Below are positions 51,410 to 59,125 of a DNA stretch of 64,000 nt, one piece after another (the first letter of the stretch is position 1; the number at the start of each line of letters is the position of its first letter). This DNA comes from Paenibacillus sp. KS-LC4 (GTDB taxonomy: Bacteria; Bacillota; Bacilli; Paenibacillales; Paenibacillaceae): assembly GCF_036894955.1 (NCBI RefSeq), contig NZ_CP145905.1:5851001-5915000 (forward strand), read 5' to 3'. A model generated the notes under the pieces. It was not told the DNA's origin, did not search any database, and saw only the letters and a list, made by a program, of their open reading frames with translations. The translations under genes were made by a program, and so were the position numbers.

Positions 51410-51994
51410 ATGCCGAACCAGTCTATTTTTAATACCTCCAATAAACCGCTGATTGGGCAAGCTGCGAACACCATAAATAAACTGGGCTGTTACCTCCCCT
51501 CAGATTCGGCCACCTCAGCTGCTGCTGCTGGAGCCTTCTCCATTTATGCTTCCAACAGTGCCTCTCTAGGAATTCTCGGCGGCACCGTGAATACGTCGCT
51601 TCAGGTCGTTAATCCCGTTGGCAGCGGCAAGCAGCTTTTCCTCGATCAGGTATACTGTTATATCGACGTGTCCCTAAGCCTGCTATCTGGCTTTAGCGGA
51701 CAATTAACTATTTTTCAAGGAGGCAGTATCGGCACCTCTACATCGCAAACACCTGCAAACCTCGTGCTTGGCAGCAGTGTTGCAAGCGTAACGACCGCAG
51801 CTTCATCCATCAATACCGTAAGCGGGGGAACCACTTACCAGGTTTATGCGCTATATCCCGGCCCCTTTCAAATTCCACTCGGTGGCAAAATCGTCGTGCC
51901 GCCAGGTCAGACCCTTACGATTAATGTGTTTGGCTCCCTAAGCTTGCTAGGTATACTGGGCAATGGCGCATCTGTAACTTGGTGGGAGAAGTAG
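51410..51994 (+). CDS. Small beta-rich structural protein (second of pair)
   Basis: A 194-residue paralogue of the preceding product, whose ATG directly follows the previous stop codon (TAAATG). It starts MPNQSIFNTSNKPLIGQ, close to the MPNFSTFNPN head of the giant repeat protein. Core segments are TSLQVVNPVGSGKQLFLDQ, GKIVVPPGQTLTINVFG and the end SVTWWEK. There is no signal peptide and no membrane helix. The shared head suggests a common localisation or assembly tag. A bidirectional terminator follows. Confidence 0.82.
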   Translation: MPNQSIFNTSNKPLIGQAANTINKLGCYLPSDSATSAAAAGAFSIYASNSASLGILGGTVNTSLQVVNPVGSGKQLFLDQVYCYIDVSLSLLSGFSGQLTIFQGGSIGTSTSQTPANLVLGSSVASVTTAASSINTVSGGTTYQVYALYPGPFQIPLGGKIVVPPGQTLTINVFGSLSLLGILGNGASVTWWEK

Positions 51995-52016
51995 CATGTT
52001 GGGCAACCTACAACAA

Positions 52017-52077
52017 AATAAAAAGGCCGCCCCAAACATCAAATGAATGATGCTTGAAACAGCCTTATGGCCTATTT
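52017..52077. terminator. Bidirectional terminator between convergent genes
   Basis: A long hairpin: AGGCC/GGCCT outside and an almost fully paired inner stem ending CATC/GATG, allowing GU pairs. T-runs lie on both sides. It serves the small protein pair (+) and the glutathione peroxidase gene (-). Confidence 0.8.
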
Positions 52078-52083
52078 TAAAAG

Positions 52084-52629
52084 CTACAGCAGCTTCTCAA
52101 TATCTTCCTTCATGCTGAGTGGCTCATCGGTCGATTCAAAACGTTTGACAACCTTCCCTTCCCTGTCAATGAGGAACTTGGTGAAATTCCATTTGATGGA
52201 GTCTCCATCCATAAAGTGCGGCAGCTTTTCGGTCAAAAATGCACTAAGCATTTTGCCGCTTGCTGCGGATGTATCAAAGCCATTAAAAGGCGCCTCGGCT
52301 GTCAAATAGTTGAACAGCGGGTGTGCTGTTTCGTCACGTACATCCGTCTTCGCAAAAAGCGGGAACGTTACGCCATAGTTCAACTGGCAAAAGCTTTGCA
52401 CATCCGAGTTTCCGCCCGGCTCCTGCTCGCCAAATTGATTGCTTGGGAAGCCGAGTATTTCCAGACCTTGATCCTTGTACTGCTCATACAGCTTTTGCAA
52501 ATCAGCATATTGGGGTGTAAAGCCGCATTTGCTCGCCGTATTGGCAATAATAACGACCTTGCCTTTATATTGCTCCAGACTAACCGTCTTTCCTGTAATC
52601 GTATCCGCTTGATAAGCATAAATGGACAT
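52084..52629 (-). CDS. Glutathione peroxidase-family protein (thioredoxin-dependent peroxidase)
   Basis: A 181-residue thioredoxin-fold peroxidase. Catalytic Cys is in NTASKCGFTPQY (about residue 35), with Gln in LGFPSNQFGEQEPG and Trp in IKWNFTKFL, the triad of the family. It is the Cys form, which in bacteria normally uses thioredoxin to reduce hydroperoxides. AGGAG precedes the ATG. It is cytosolic and apparently monocistronic. Confidence 0.95.
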   Translation of the reverse strand: MSIYAYQADTITGKTVSLEQYKGKVVIIANTASKCGFTPQYADLQKLYEQYKDQGLEILGFPSNQFGEQEPGGNSDVQSFCQLNYGVTFPLFAKTDVRDETAHPLFNYLTAEAPFNGFDTSAASGKMLSAFLTEKLPHFMDGDSIKWNFTKFLIDREGKVVKRFESTDEPLSMKEDIEKLL

Positions 52630-52719
52630 GAATGCACACTCCTAATTGTAGGTTTATTTATTTGTCTGTGTTTTGGCCTGTCTTCCTATGTGGCAGCAGT
52701 TGCGAAACACACTTTTTCG

Positions 52720-54063
52720 TTAATCTGTATTGGACTTATTGCCCAGCCAATCTACAAACAGCGCATAATCCTGCTCTGCTTGATCTGCATAGGATATCGC
52801 CCACTCTGCGATGAAGCGGCTAAAGGCCTCTTCGTCACTGCCCATCGCTTTGACGATTTCATGCTCGCTATGATAGTCCAGAATACCGCTTTGCACATCA
52901 GAATCCGCTCGCGCATGCAGCTTCGCGGTCAGCTTGCCCATCGTCTCTGTCACGATCAGCATATCCTCTGCCGTCTCCAGCGATTCAAGCTTGAGCCGCT
53001 TCTTGAAGGGAGAACGCTCCCGCACATAAAACTGTCTGCCGCCTATCGTCAGATGGCCAAGGTATGGGTCCGCCTCATGGTGCATAGCCTGCTGGGTCAT
53101 CGTCACGCGTTTGCCCTGATGCTCAAACGCTGTCCAGAACGACTCATCATAGGGCAGAAAATAGGCCGGAACCGCAATCCGCACCTCTTTCACTTCCAGC
53201 ACAATATCATCCTCGTGCCCTGGCTCGCCGCTGCCCGCTTCAATCAGTACATAAAAACGATCCAGCCCGATTGAGGCTGTTCCAGAGCCATGCTTAATCG
53301 CTATATCTTTAATTTGATAGTGAGCAGCCTCCTGCGCATCATCAGCATGCAGGCTTTCTATATATTGCGGCCACGCCTCTAGTAGCGCAGTGCGCTCTTT
53401 CTCCGTCGGAGCGACGATCTCAGCCGTATGCGCAAACCTGCGATGCTCCTGCACGAGCGCCGTAACCTTTTCCAAAAAATGCTGGTCCCTGCGTTTGCGC
53501 AGCTTGCGAAGCAGCTTTCTTACCTTGCCGCTTGCTCGCTCCTCATCCATTATGAACGTTGCCGGATCATCCTTGCCCTTGACGAACCTCCACATTTGTT
53601 TCACATAGGCACGTAAATAGGCCTCGATTTGAAGCTTTTGGGCTTCCTCCGCTTCCCCCTTCATGCGGCAAACAAGCGCTATGCTCACCGACATGCGCAG
53701 CAAATCATATAAATAGGAGCCCAAGTAACCCTCGTCAAAATCATTCACATCATACACAAGCGCCCCTTGCTCATTGCGGAAGGCACCGAAATTTTCGAAA
53801 TGCAAATCGCCCTGAATCCAGGTCGGACGCTCTGCCGGGGTGTGGTAGGGAAACCACTCCCTCGTCACATCCATATAAAATAAATAGGCGCTGCCGCGGA
53901 AAAAGGAAAAAGGACTTAGCGACATTTTGCGGTATTTCTCCTCACGCTTCTGACTGCTGAGTCTCATAATTTTATGATCAAATTCATTAAGAACGGCCGT
54001 AATCGTTCGTTTCCGAAGCCTCTTTTGCGTAAGCTTTACACGTTCTGTCAATGCTCTATCCAT
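52720..54063 (-). CDS. DUF2252 family protein
   Basis: A 447-residue protein with the DUF2252 signature: KMSLSPFSFFRGSAYLFYMD, TWIQGDLHFENFGAFRN and VYDVNDFDEGYLGSYLYDLLRM. The GDxHxxNFG and DFDE segments recall the catalytic loop and metal site of aminoglycoside-phosphotransferase-type kinases, so the family is probably a kinase-fold protein. The substrate is unknown. AGGGGG precedes the ATG. It lies 44 bases downstream of the CcdC-like gene on the same strand. Confidence 0.93.
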   Translation of the reverse strand: MDRALTERVKLTQKRLRKRTITAVLNEFDHKIMRLSSQKREEKYRKMSLSPFSFFRGSAYLFYMDVTREWFPYHTPAERPTWIQGDLHFENFGAFRNEQGALVYDVNDFDEGYLGSYLYDLLRMSVSIALVCRMKGEAEEAQKLQIEAYLRAYVKQMWRFVKGKDDPATFIMDEERASGKVRKLLRKLRKRRDQHFLEKVTALVQEHRRFAHTAEIVAPTEKERTALLEAWPQYIESLHADDAQEAAHYQIKDIAIKHGSGTASIGLDRFYVLIEAGSGEPGHEDDIVLEVKEVRIAVPAYFLPYDESFWTAFEHQGKRVTMTQQAMHHEADPYLGHLTIGGRQFYVRERSPFKKRLKLESLETAEDMLIVTETMGKLTAKLHARADSDVQSGILDYHSEHEIVKAMGSDEEAFSRFIAEWAISYADQAEQDYALFVDWLGNKSNTD

Positions 54064-54106
54064 TCCTGTTCCCCCTTAGATAGCTCTATTATTTATACGA
54101 TTTCAT

Positions 54107-54589
54107 CTATGAAGAAAGCTTGTTCAATCTAAGATAGTCATTGACCATTGCCAGACGCCACGGAATGATCATGCCGAAGGCCACGAGATAGAACAGCGCC
54201 CCCGTCTGCGGAATCGACATATAATGCTCCACCACGCTATGCAGCGCCAATCGAATAATGAATAGGGTCAGCATGATGAAAATAAAAGCCTTGGAACGCC
54301 TGACATAAATATCGGCATCAATTCGCTCCAGCCGGGTTGATACGACCAGCGGAAAAGAAAAAACGAGCAGGCCTGTCCCGAAGGCAGCTACACCCCAGCC
54401 CCATGGAATATGAGTCATTGGCGCCAGGAACATCATAAACCCGGTCGACATGCCGACTGGCGGGATAATGATTTTACGAAGGGTAGTCGGCTGTTTGCCT
54501 GCCCGGATACGCAAAAAGATGAGCATAAGTCCTCCGATAGCCGACATGATAATGAAGCCTACCTGAATCATTTCAGTAGACAGCTGCAC
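54107..54589 (-). CDS. CcdC-family (DUF1453) membrane protein
   Basis: A 160-residue protein with five membrane helices and the family segments LRKIIIPPVGMSTGFMMF, VFSFPLVVSTRLE and RRSKAFIFIMLTLFIIRLAL. It matches CcdC proteins, named from a cytochrome c biogenesis cluster in Bacillus although they are not essential for it. The start is GTG; AAGGGC lies very close to it. It is followed by the DUF2252 gene. Confidence 0.85.
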   Translation of the reverse strand: MQLSTEMIQVGFIIMSAIGGLMLIFLRIRAGKQPTTLRKIIIPPVGMSTGFMMFLAPMTHIPWGWGVAAFGTGLLVFSFPLVVSTRLERIDADIYVRRSKAFIFIMLTLFIIRLALHSVVEHYMSIPQTGALFYLVAFGMIIPWRLAMVNDYLRLNKLSS

Positions 54590-54760
54590 CGCCCTTTTCC
54601 CCCTTGCTCCTAAAAGTATACCTTTTCTTTCTTTATCCTACTTCAAAAGGCAGGCCGCTGCAAATATTGTATAATGGCTTAGGGCCGCTGGTTGTAGCGC
54701 TTTCTGAAGCTTTCGGATTGAGGCAAACAATGTGCGAAGGGCTACAGGCACCCAACATTC

Positions 54761-54779
54761 AGTTGCCATTCAGGCAACT
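54761..54779 (+). promoter_or_regulatory. Inverted repeat upstream of the dioxygenase operon
   Basis: AGTTGCC-ATTCA-GGCAACT is a perfect 7-base-pair inverted repeat 51 bases before the dioxygenase start. TATACT lies 15 bases downstream of it. It is a candidate operator or a short hairpin. Confidence 0.5.
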
Positions 54780-54829
54780 AAAAAATTGAAATGTTATACT
54801 CTTGTCACAAACGAAAAGGAGACTGACCG

Positions 54830-55534
54830 ATGAAAAAAACGAACCTATGGACTCTTCTCATATTGGCAGCGCTGCTGCTTGCCAGCGGCTGCTCTAATGG
54901 AAATGCAACCGAAGCGCCTGAGAGCAGCGATTCCGCGAGCAATGCAGCAGCAGAAAACAGCACCTCGACTGGCTCTGAATCGACAGATGCTGCGGATGAC
55001 AGCGGACTTACTCAGCAGGTCACACAAGGACCTTATTATGTAACGGGTACAAGCGTGCTCGAAAATGGCGTTCTGAACTACGATAATTTGGAAGGCGAGC
55101 AGATCAAGGTGAAGGGCTACGTCTATGCAGGAGCGACAGGCACAGCTCCAGTCGTTGGCGCCAAAATCGAAATTTGGCAGGCAGATGACAGCGGCAATTA
55201 TCACCCGAACTCCAATGGCGCTGCCAGCAGCTACAATGCAAGCGAGCTTTCGCTTCGCGGCTTCGTTACAACCGATGAGAATGGCTACTATGAATATACG
55301 ACGATTTATCCAGGCGAATACACAGGCCGCACGCGCCACATTCATACGAATACGACAGCAGATGGCTACAAGGGTGTCATTACCCAGCTCATTATTCCAA
55401 GCCTCACTGGCGACCAAATGACAGCTGACGAGGATAACATCGCCCAAAGCCTGCCGGCTTACAACCAAGTAACCTTTAATGAGATAAATGGGTTGCCTAC
55501 GACAACCTTCAACTACAGACTGGCGGCTCAGTAA
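54830..55534 (+). CDS. Surface lipoprotein of the intradiol ring-cleavage dioxygenase family
   Basis: A 234-residue protein. The lipobox ASGC gives Cys21, and a Ser/Glu/Asp-rich linker of about 40 residues follows. The dioxygenase domain has QGPYYVTG, AKIEIWQADDSGNYHPN, LRGFVTTDENGYYEYTTIYP and the iron ligands Tyr124, Tyr164, His170 and His172 (PGEYTGRTRHIH). Intradiol enzymes open catechols with Fe(III). An exported lipid-anchored form is unusual but known in Gram-positives. AAGGAG precedes the ATG. It is first in an operon with an RCC1 protein and an MFS-cupin protein. The natural substrate is unknown. Confidence 0.88.
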   Translation: MKKTNLWTLLILAALLLASGCSNGNATEAPESSDSASNAAAENSTSTGSESTDAADDSGLTQQVTQGPYYVTGTSVLENGVLNYDNLEGEQIKVKGYVYAGATGTAPVVGAKIEIWQADDSGNYHPNSNGAASSYNASELSLRGFVTTDENGYYEYTTIYPGEYTGRTRHIHTNTTADGYKGVITQLIIPSLTGDQMTADEDNIAQSLPAYNQVTFNEINGLPTTTFNYRLAAQ

Positions 55535-55538
55535 ACGG

Positions 55539-56804
55539 ATGAGCAGACAGCGGGCTCCTTTTAAAATACTGTTCTCCCTGCTGGCATTCGCCATCGTTGC
55601 GGGTGTCATTTACAGTCTGGTTCCTACGCAGAAGGACAGCGAGACGGTCATTTCCGGCAGCGGCAAAAACGCCCACGGGCAGCTAGCAAACTATTCGACT
55701 AGCGGTACAAGCAGCAGCATTGATATTCCTGAAAAGGTTGCCGAGGTCGCGGCGGGCTTCGATCATTCACTCGTGCTGACGGAGGAAGGAAATGTCTACT
55801 CCTGGGGCGATAACACCTACGGGCAAGTGGGCATCGACAGTGCCAAGGGCATTGTGAGCGGGCCGCAGAAGGTAGAGGGCTTGCCGACGATTACACACAT
55901 CAGTGCCGGCTTCCGTCATAGCTTGGCGCAAGATACAGATGGCAACCTGTGGGTATGGGGCAACAATATTGCTGGGCAGCTAGGCACGGGCGACCGTACC
56001 GATCTGCGCAAGCCAACGCAGATTACGCTTCCCGGTAAAGTAACAAGCGTCGCCGCAGGGCATCGCTTCTCGCTCGTCACACTGGATAATGGACAAGTGT
56101 ATGGCTGGGGCGCCAAGTGTGAAAATGATACAAAACGGACGTTCGCTGAGCTGATGCAGCTCATTGGACAATCGGCAACCGGCATCAGCTATTATGTCGA
56201 TGCGAATGCCGACCCAAGCAGCAGCGATACGCAGGAGCTTTGTGAATTTCAAGGCTTTGTCGCCGTAAGCAGCCTGACTCCCGTGGAAATTCCCGAGCTT
56301 GCAGGCAGCACTCAAATCGTAGCCGGTTTTGGGCATGTGCTTGCGCTTCAGCCGGATGGCACCGTGAAATCCAAAGGCTGCAACGCCTACGGACAACTGG
56401 GCTATCCAACAGCGGACATCGTGCCAGCAGAAACGATTCCTGGATTAAGCGGCATTGTGTCGCTTGCCACCAGTACGCGACATTCCATGGCGCTCGACAA
56501 GGACGGGAATGTCTGGGCTTGGGGGGCGGACAACACAGGCCAGCTAGGTAAAAATCTAGGCAATCTTGAGGGCGTGTTTGAGCCTGAGATTGTAGCTGGT
56601 TTGCCTGCCATTGCAAGCATTGCCGCAGGACATGATTTTTCACTGGCGCTTGATGAGCAAGGAAAAGTATGGGCATGGGGCGTCAACAACAACAGCCAGG
56701 CACCAGGCATTGATGCTGCTGACTATAACTCGACGCCTAAACTGACGAGCTTAACGAACGAATCCACTATTATAGCAGGGGGAGCCTTTATACTGGCGTA
56801 CTAA
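55539..56804 (+). CDS. Membrane-anchored RCC1-repeat beta-propeller protein
   Basis: The start is ATG 55539, four bases after the dioxygenase stop; the frame is open to 55488 within that gene. The 421-residue product has one N-terminal membrane helix (about 8-27) and then RCC1 repeats: NVYSWGDNTYGQVG, NLWVWGNNIAGQLGTGD, QVYGWGAKCEND, TVKSKGCNAYGQLGY, NVWAWGADNTGQLGKN and KVWAWGVNNNSQAPG. These make a seven-bladed propeller outside the membrane, or nearly so. Such propellers bind proteins or carbohydrates. One blade (near residues 190-240) has a long insert with two Cys. The role beside the dioxygenase is unknown. Confidence 0.88.
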   Translation: MSRQRAPFKILFSLLAFAIVAGVIYSLVPTQKDSETVISGSGKNAHGQLANYSTSGTSSSIDIPEKVAEVAAGFDHSLVLTEEGNVYSWGDNTYGQVGIDSAKGIVSGPQKVEGLPTITHISAGFRHSLAQDTDGNLWVWGNNIAGQLGTGDRTDLRKPTQITLPGKVTSVAAGHRFSLVTLDNGQVYGWGAKCENDTKRTFAELMQLIGQSATGISYYVDANADPSSSDTQELCEFQGFVAVSSLTPVEIPELAGSTQIVAGFGHVLALQPDGTVKSKGCNAYGQLGYPTADIVPAETIPGLSGIVSLATSTRHSMALDKDGNVWAWGADNTGQLGKNLGNLEGVFEPEIVAGLPAIASIAAGHDFSLALDEQGKVWAWGVNNNSQAPGIDAADYNSTPKLTSLTNESTIIAGGAFILAY

Positions 56805-56807
56805 ACT

Positions 56808-58454
56808 ATGAACCCAACAACGAAACGAAAAACGGCTGCTTTTTTGTCCCGAAATGTGATTGTGCTGTCGATTGTCAGCTTCTTCACTGATATTGCGACG
56901 GAAATGCTTTATCCGATTATGCCGCTTTATCTAAGTGATATTGGGTACGGCGTCATCCTGATCGGCTTAATTGAAGGACTTTCGCAGCTGGCGGCGGGCG
57001 TCATTAAGCTCATCAGCGGCGTCTACTCCGACCAGCTCAAGAAGCGCAAAGGTCTCGTGAATGCAGGCTACCATATATCGGCGCTTGCCAAGCCGCTGAT
57101 GGGCTTGTTCCCGACTTACTGGGCGATTTTCGGCTTCCGCCTAATTGACCGTTTCGGTAAGGGCGTGCGCAATGCGCCGCGCGATGCGATGCTCGCCGAT
57201 GCTTCAACTCCCGTCACCCGCGGGCGTGTATTCGGCTTCCACCGTGCCGCCGATACGCTAGGTGCGACGCTTGGCCCGCTTATTACACTGGCGATTTTGT
57301 ATTTCTACAGCGAGAACATCCCGCTTATTATTGGACTGACGATCATTCCCGGCATTGGCGCTATCGTCGCTGGCTGGTTTCTGAAAGAAGCGAAGGACAA
57401 GACGGAGCTGCCAACTGCGGAAAAAGGCGGCCTTAAAGGCTTATACCGCCGCCTCAAAACCCATTATGCGGGCGCTTCGCCAAGCTACAAAAGAATTTTG
57501 TACCTGATTACGATTATTACTCTGCTGAAAAGCACAGATATTTATTTACTGCTCCGAGCCCGCGAGCTCGGACTAAGCGATCTGCTCATTATTAGCGCTT
57601 ATGTCGCTTATAATCTCACAGGTACTGTTATTATTTATTATTTAGGCTCACTCAGCGACCGCATCGGCTTTGCCAAAACATTCGCCATTGGCGCGCTGTC
57701 GCTTGGCGCAACGTATATGCTGCTCAGCCAAAATGAGCTGCCTTTGATTTTGGTTTTTGCCGCGTTTGTTATTTATGCGGTATTCCAAAGCGTTTTTGAA
57801 GGGCTCACCAGCGCCTGGATGTCGCTGCATATCAAGCAGGAGGAGCGTGCATCCGGCCTTGGTGTCATGATGACCTTTCAGGCAGTAGCGACACTCGTCG
57901 GCACCTTGATTATTGGTTTTGCTTGGGCAGGCTTCGGGGCAAAGATCGTATTCGCGATTACAGGCCTGCTCGCAGTAGGCGTCGCCGCGTATCTGTTCTT
58001 CTATCAGCAGCGCGATTACAATAGCACGACGGATTTTGGCCGCAAGCCTTATGTTGTCGATGTTAAAGCGCTCACGATTGAAAATGAAAATTTCCGCACC
58101 GCTATTTGGACAGGCGCACAGCTGCAAGTAACGACGATGTCAATTCCGGTCGGCGGCGAGGTCGGGCTGGAGGTCCACAAAAATATTGACCAATTTTTGC
58201 GGATTGAGGAGGGCGAAGCGCTGGTGCTGATGGGTCCGCGCGAAGATGAGCTTACGTTCCAGCAGCCTGCGGCAACCGATTATGCCATTATGGTTCCTTC
58301 CGGCATGTTCCACAATGTCGTCAACACAGGGAGCAAGCCGCTCAAAATCTACAGTATCTATGCGCCTGCTGAGCATCCATACGGCACGGTTCACAAAACA
58401 GCAGACGACGCAGATCGCGCCGAGCTCACTGAGCTTTTGGAGGATGACGATTAG
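56808..58454 (+). CDS. MFS transporter fused to a C-terminal cupin domain
   Basis: A 548-residue protein. Residues 15-405 form 12 membrane helices of the major facilitator family (SFFTDIATEMLYPIMPLYL, DRFGKGVRNAPRDAMLAD, EERASGLGVMMTFQAV). Residues 415-535 are a complete cupin (FRTAIWTGAQLQVTTMSIPV, GLEVHKNIDQFLRIEEGEAL, VPSGMFHNVVNTG), normally a free-standing protein. The metal site looks complete, with His in EVHKN and in MFHN. It lies four bases after the RCC1 gene. A transporter with a built-in cytosolic sensor or enzyme for its own substrate is a reasonable inference. Confidence 0.9.
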   Translation: MNPTTKRKTAAFLSRNVIVLSIVSFFTDIATEMLYPIMPLYLSDIGYGVILIGLIEGLSQLAAGVIKLISGVYSDQLKKRKGLVNAGYHISALAKPLMGLFPTYWAIFGFRLIDRFGKGVRNAPRDAMLADASTPVTRGRVFGFHRAADTLGATLGPLITLAILYFYSENIPLIIGLTIIPGIGAIVAGWFLKEAKDKTELPTAEKGGLKGLYRRLKTHYAGASPSYKRILYLITIITLLKSTDIYLLLRARELGLSDLLIISAYVAYNLTGTVIIYYLGSLSDRIGFAKTFAIGALSLGATYMLLSQNELPLILVFAAFVIYAVFQSVFEGLTSAWMSLHIKQEERASGLGVMMTFQAVATLVGTLIIGFAWAGFGAKIVFAITGLLAVGVAAYLFFYQQRDYNSTTDFGRKPYVVDVKALTIENENFRTAIWTGAQLQVTTMSIPVGGEVGLEVHKNIDQFLRIEEGEALVLMGPREDELTFQQPAATDYAIMVPSGMFHNVVNTGSKPLKIYSIYAPAEHPYGTVHKTADDADRAELTELLEDDD

Positions 58455-58546
58455 AATATAATCAACGTGCACTTATTCAATTGGTGCGCGTTCAATCCAT
58501 TTGTAAATTTTCAGCCCTCATTTTCAATCAAAAGTTATATCAATGC

Positions 58547-58589
58547 GCACATTGTATTCACAATGTACATAAAATATAATACAATGTGC
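58547..58589 (+). promoter_or_regulatory. Antitoxin promoter with overlapping inverted repeat
   Basis: GCACATTGTATT (58547-58558) and AATACAATGTGC (58578-58589) are perfect 12-base inverted repeats. They flank a promoter TTGTAT-17-TATAAT (-10 at 58575-58580). A third CAATGT word lies between them. This is the usual autoregulation layout of a RelB/DinJ antitoxin operon. Confidence 0.8.
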
Positions 58590-58616
58590 ATAATAGTAAT
58601 CGAAGGGGCGTTGAAA

Positions 58617-58895
58617 ATGGCACAAACCAATATCAACATTCGGATGGATGAAGACCTCAAAAAAGAAGCGGAGTCTCTATTTTCGGATTTGGGGCTGAAT
58701 ATGACGACCGCGGTAAATATTTTTGTTCGTCAGTCAATACGCCAAGGCGGGATTCCTTTTGAAATCACAACCCAAACAGATCCTTTTTATAACCAGGCCA
58801 ACCTAAAAAGACTAAAGCAATCCATCCAGCAAATGGATCAGGGGAAAACGCTTACGAAAACGATAAACGATTTAGATCATACGGATGATGAATAA
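58617..58895 (+). CDS. RelB/DinJ-family antitoxin
   Basis: The start is ATG 58617 with AAGGGG 8 bases upstream; the frame is open further upstream across the promoter. The 92-residue protein begins MAQTNINIRMDEDLKKEAES, the ribbon-helix-helix head of the family, followed by LGLNMTTAVNIFVRQSIRQGGIPFEI. The acidic tail (NDLDHTDDE) would wrap the toxin. It overlaps the start of the toxin remnant. The antitoxin itself looks intact. Confidence 0.92.
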   Translation: MAQTNINIRMDEDLKKEAESLFSDLGLNMTTAVNIFVRQSIRQGGIPFEITTQTDPFYNQANLKRLKQSIQQMDQGKTLTKTINDLDHTDDE

Positions 58896-59057
58896 TCTTA
58901 TTTTTACAAGCTTCGCTTGGGAAAGCCTGAACCGCTGCGCGGTGACTTATCCGGATATTGGAATCGCCGAATTGATGATACCAATCGTATAGTCTACCGA
59001 ATTCATAATGGCATGATTGAATTTTATGCTTTTCGCACACATTATGGTGATAAATAA
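58888..59057 (+). pseudogene. Broken YoeB/Txe-type toxin gene with internal deletion
   Basis: ATG 58888 overlaps the antitoxin stop and reads MNNLIFTSFAWE, the toxin N-terminus. In another frame from 58908 the text continues LGKPEPLRGDLSGYWNRRI, then DDTNRIVYRIHNGMIEFY and ends FRTHYGDK at 59057, the standard YoeB C-terminus. About 40 middle codons, including the helices, are missing, and the halves are out of frame. Both halves overlap at gcttgggaa, which suggests deletion between short direct repeats. No functional RNase can result. Confidence 0.85.
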
Positions 59058-59078
59058 TGCTTTAACAAAAAATAGAAA

Positions 59079-59122
59079 AAGCTATCCCTGAGGCCGTTCG
59101 AAAACGGCTTAGGGGATAGCTT
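59079..59122. terminator. Terminator between toxin remnant and secreted-protein gene
   Basis: AAGCTATCCC pairs with GGGGATAGCTT, with an inner GCCGTT/AACGGC stem. A-rich and T-rich tracts lie on the two sides, so it can work in both directions. Confidence 0.85.
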
Positions 59123-59125
59123 CTT

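Noticed and set aside
54604..54789. A 61-codon frame upstream of the dioxygenase gene
   Set aside because: No ribosome site; it runs through the probable operator and promoter region.
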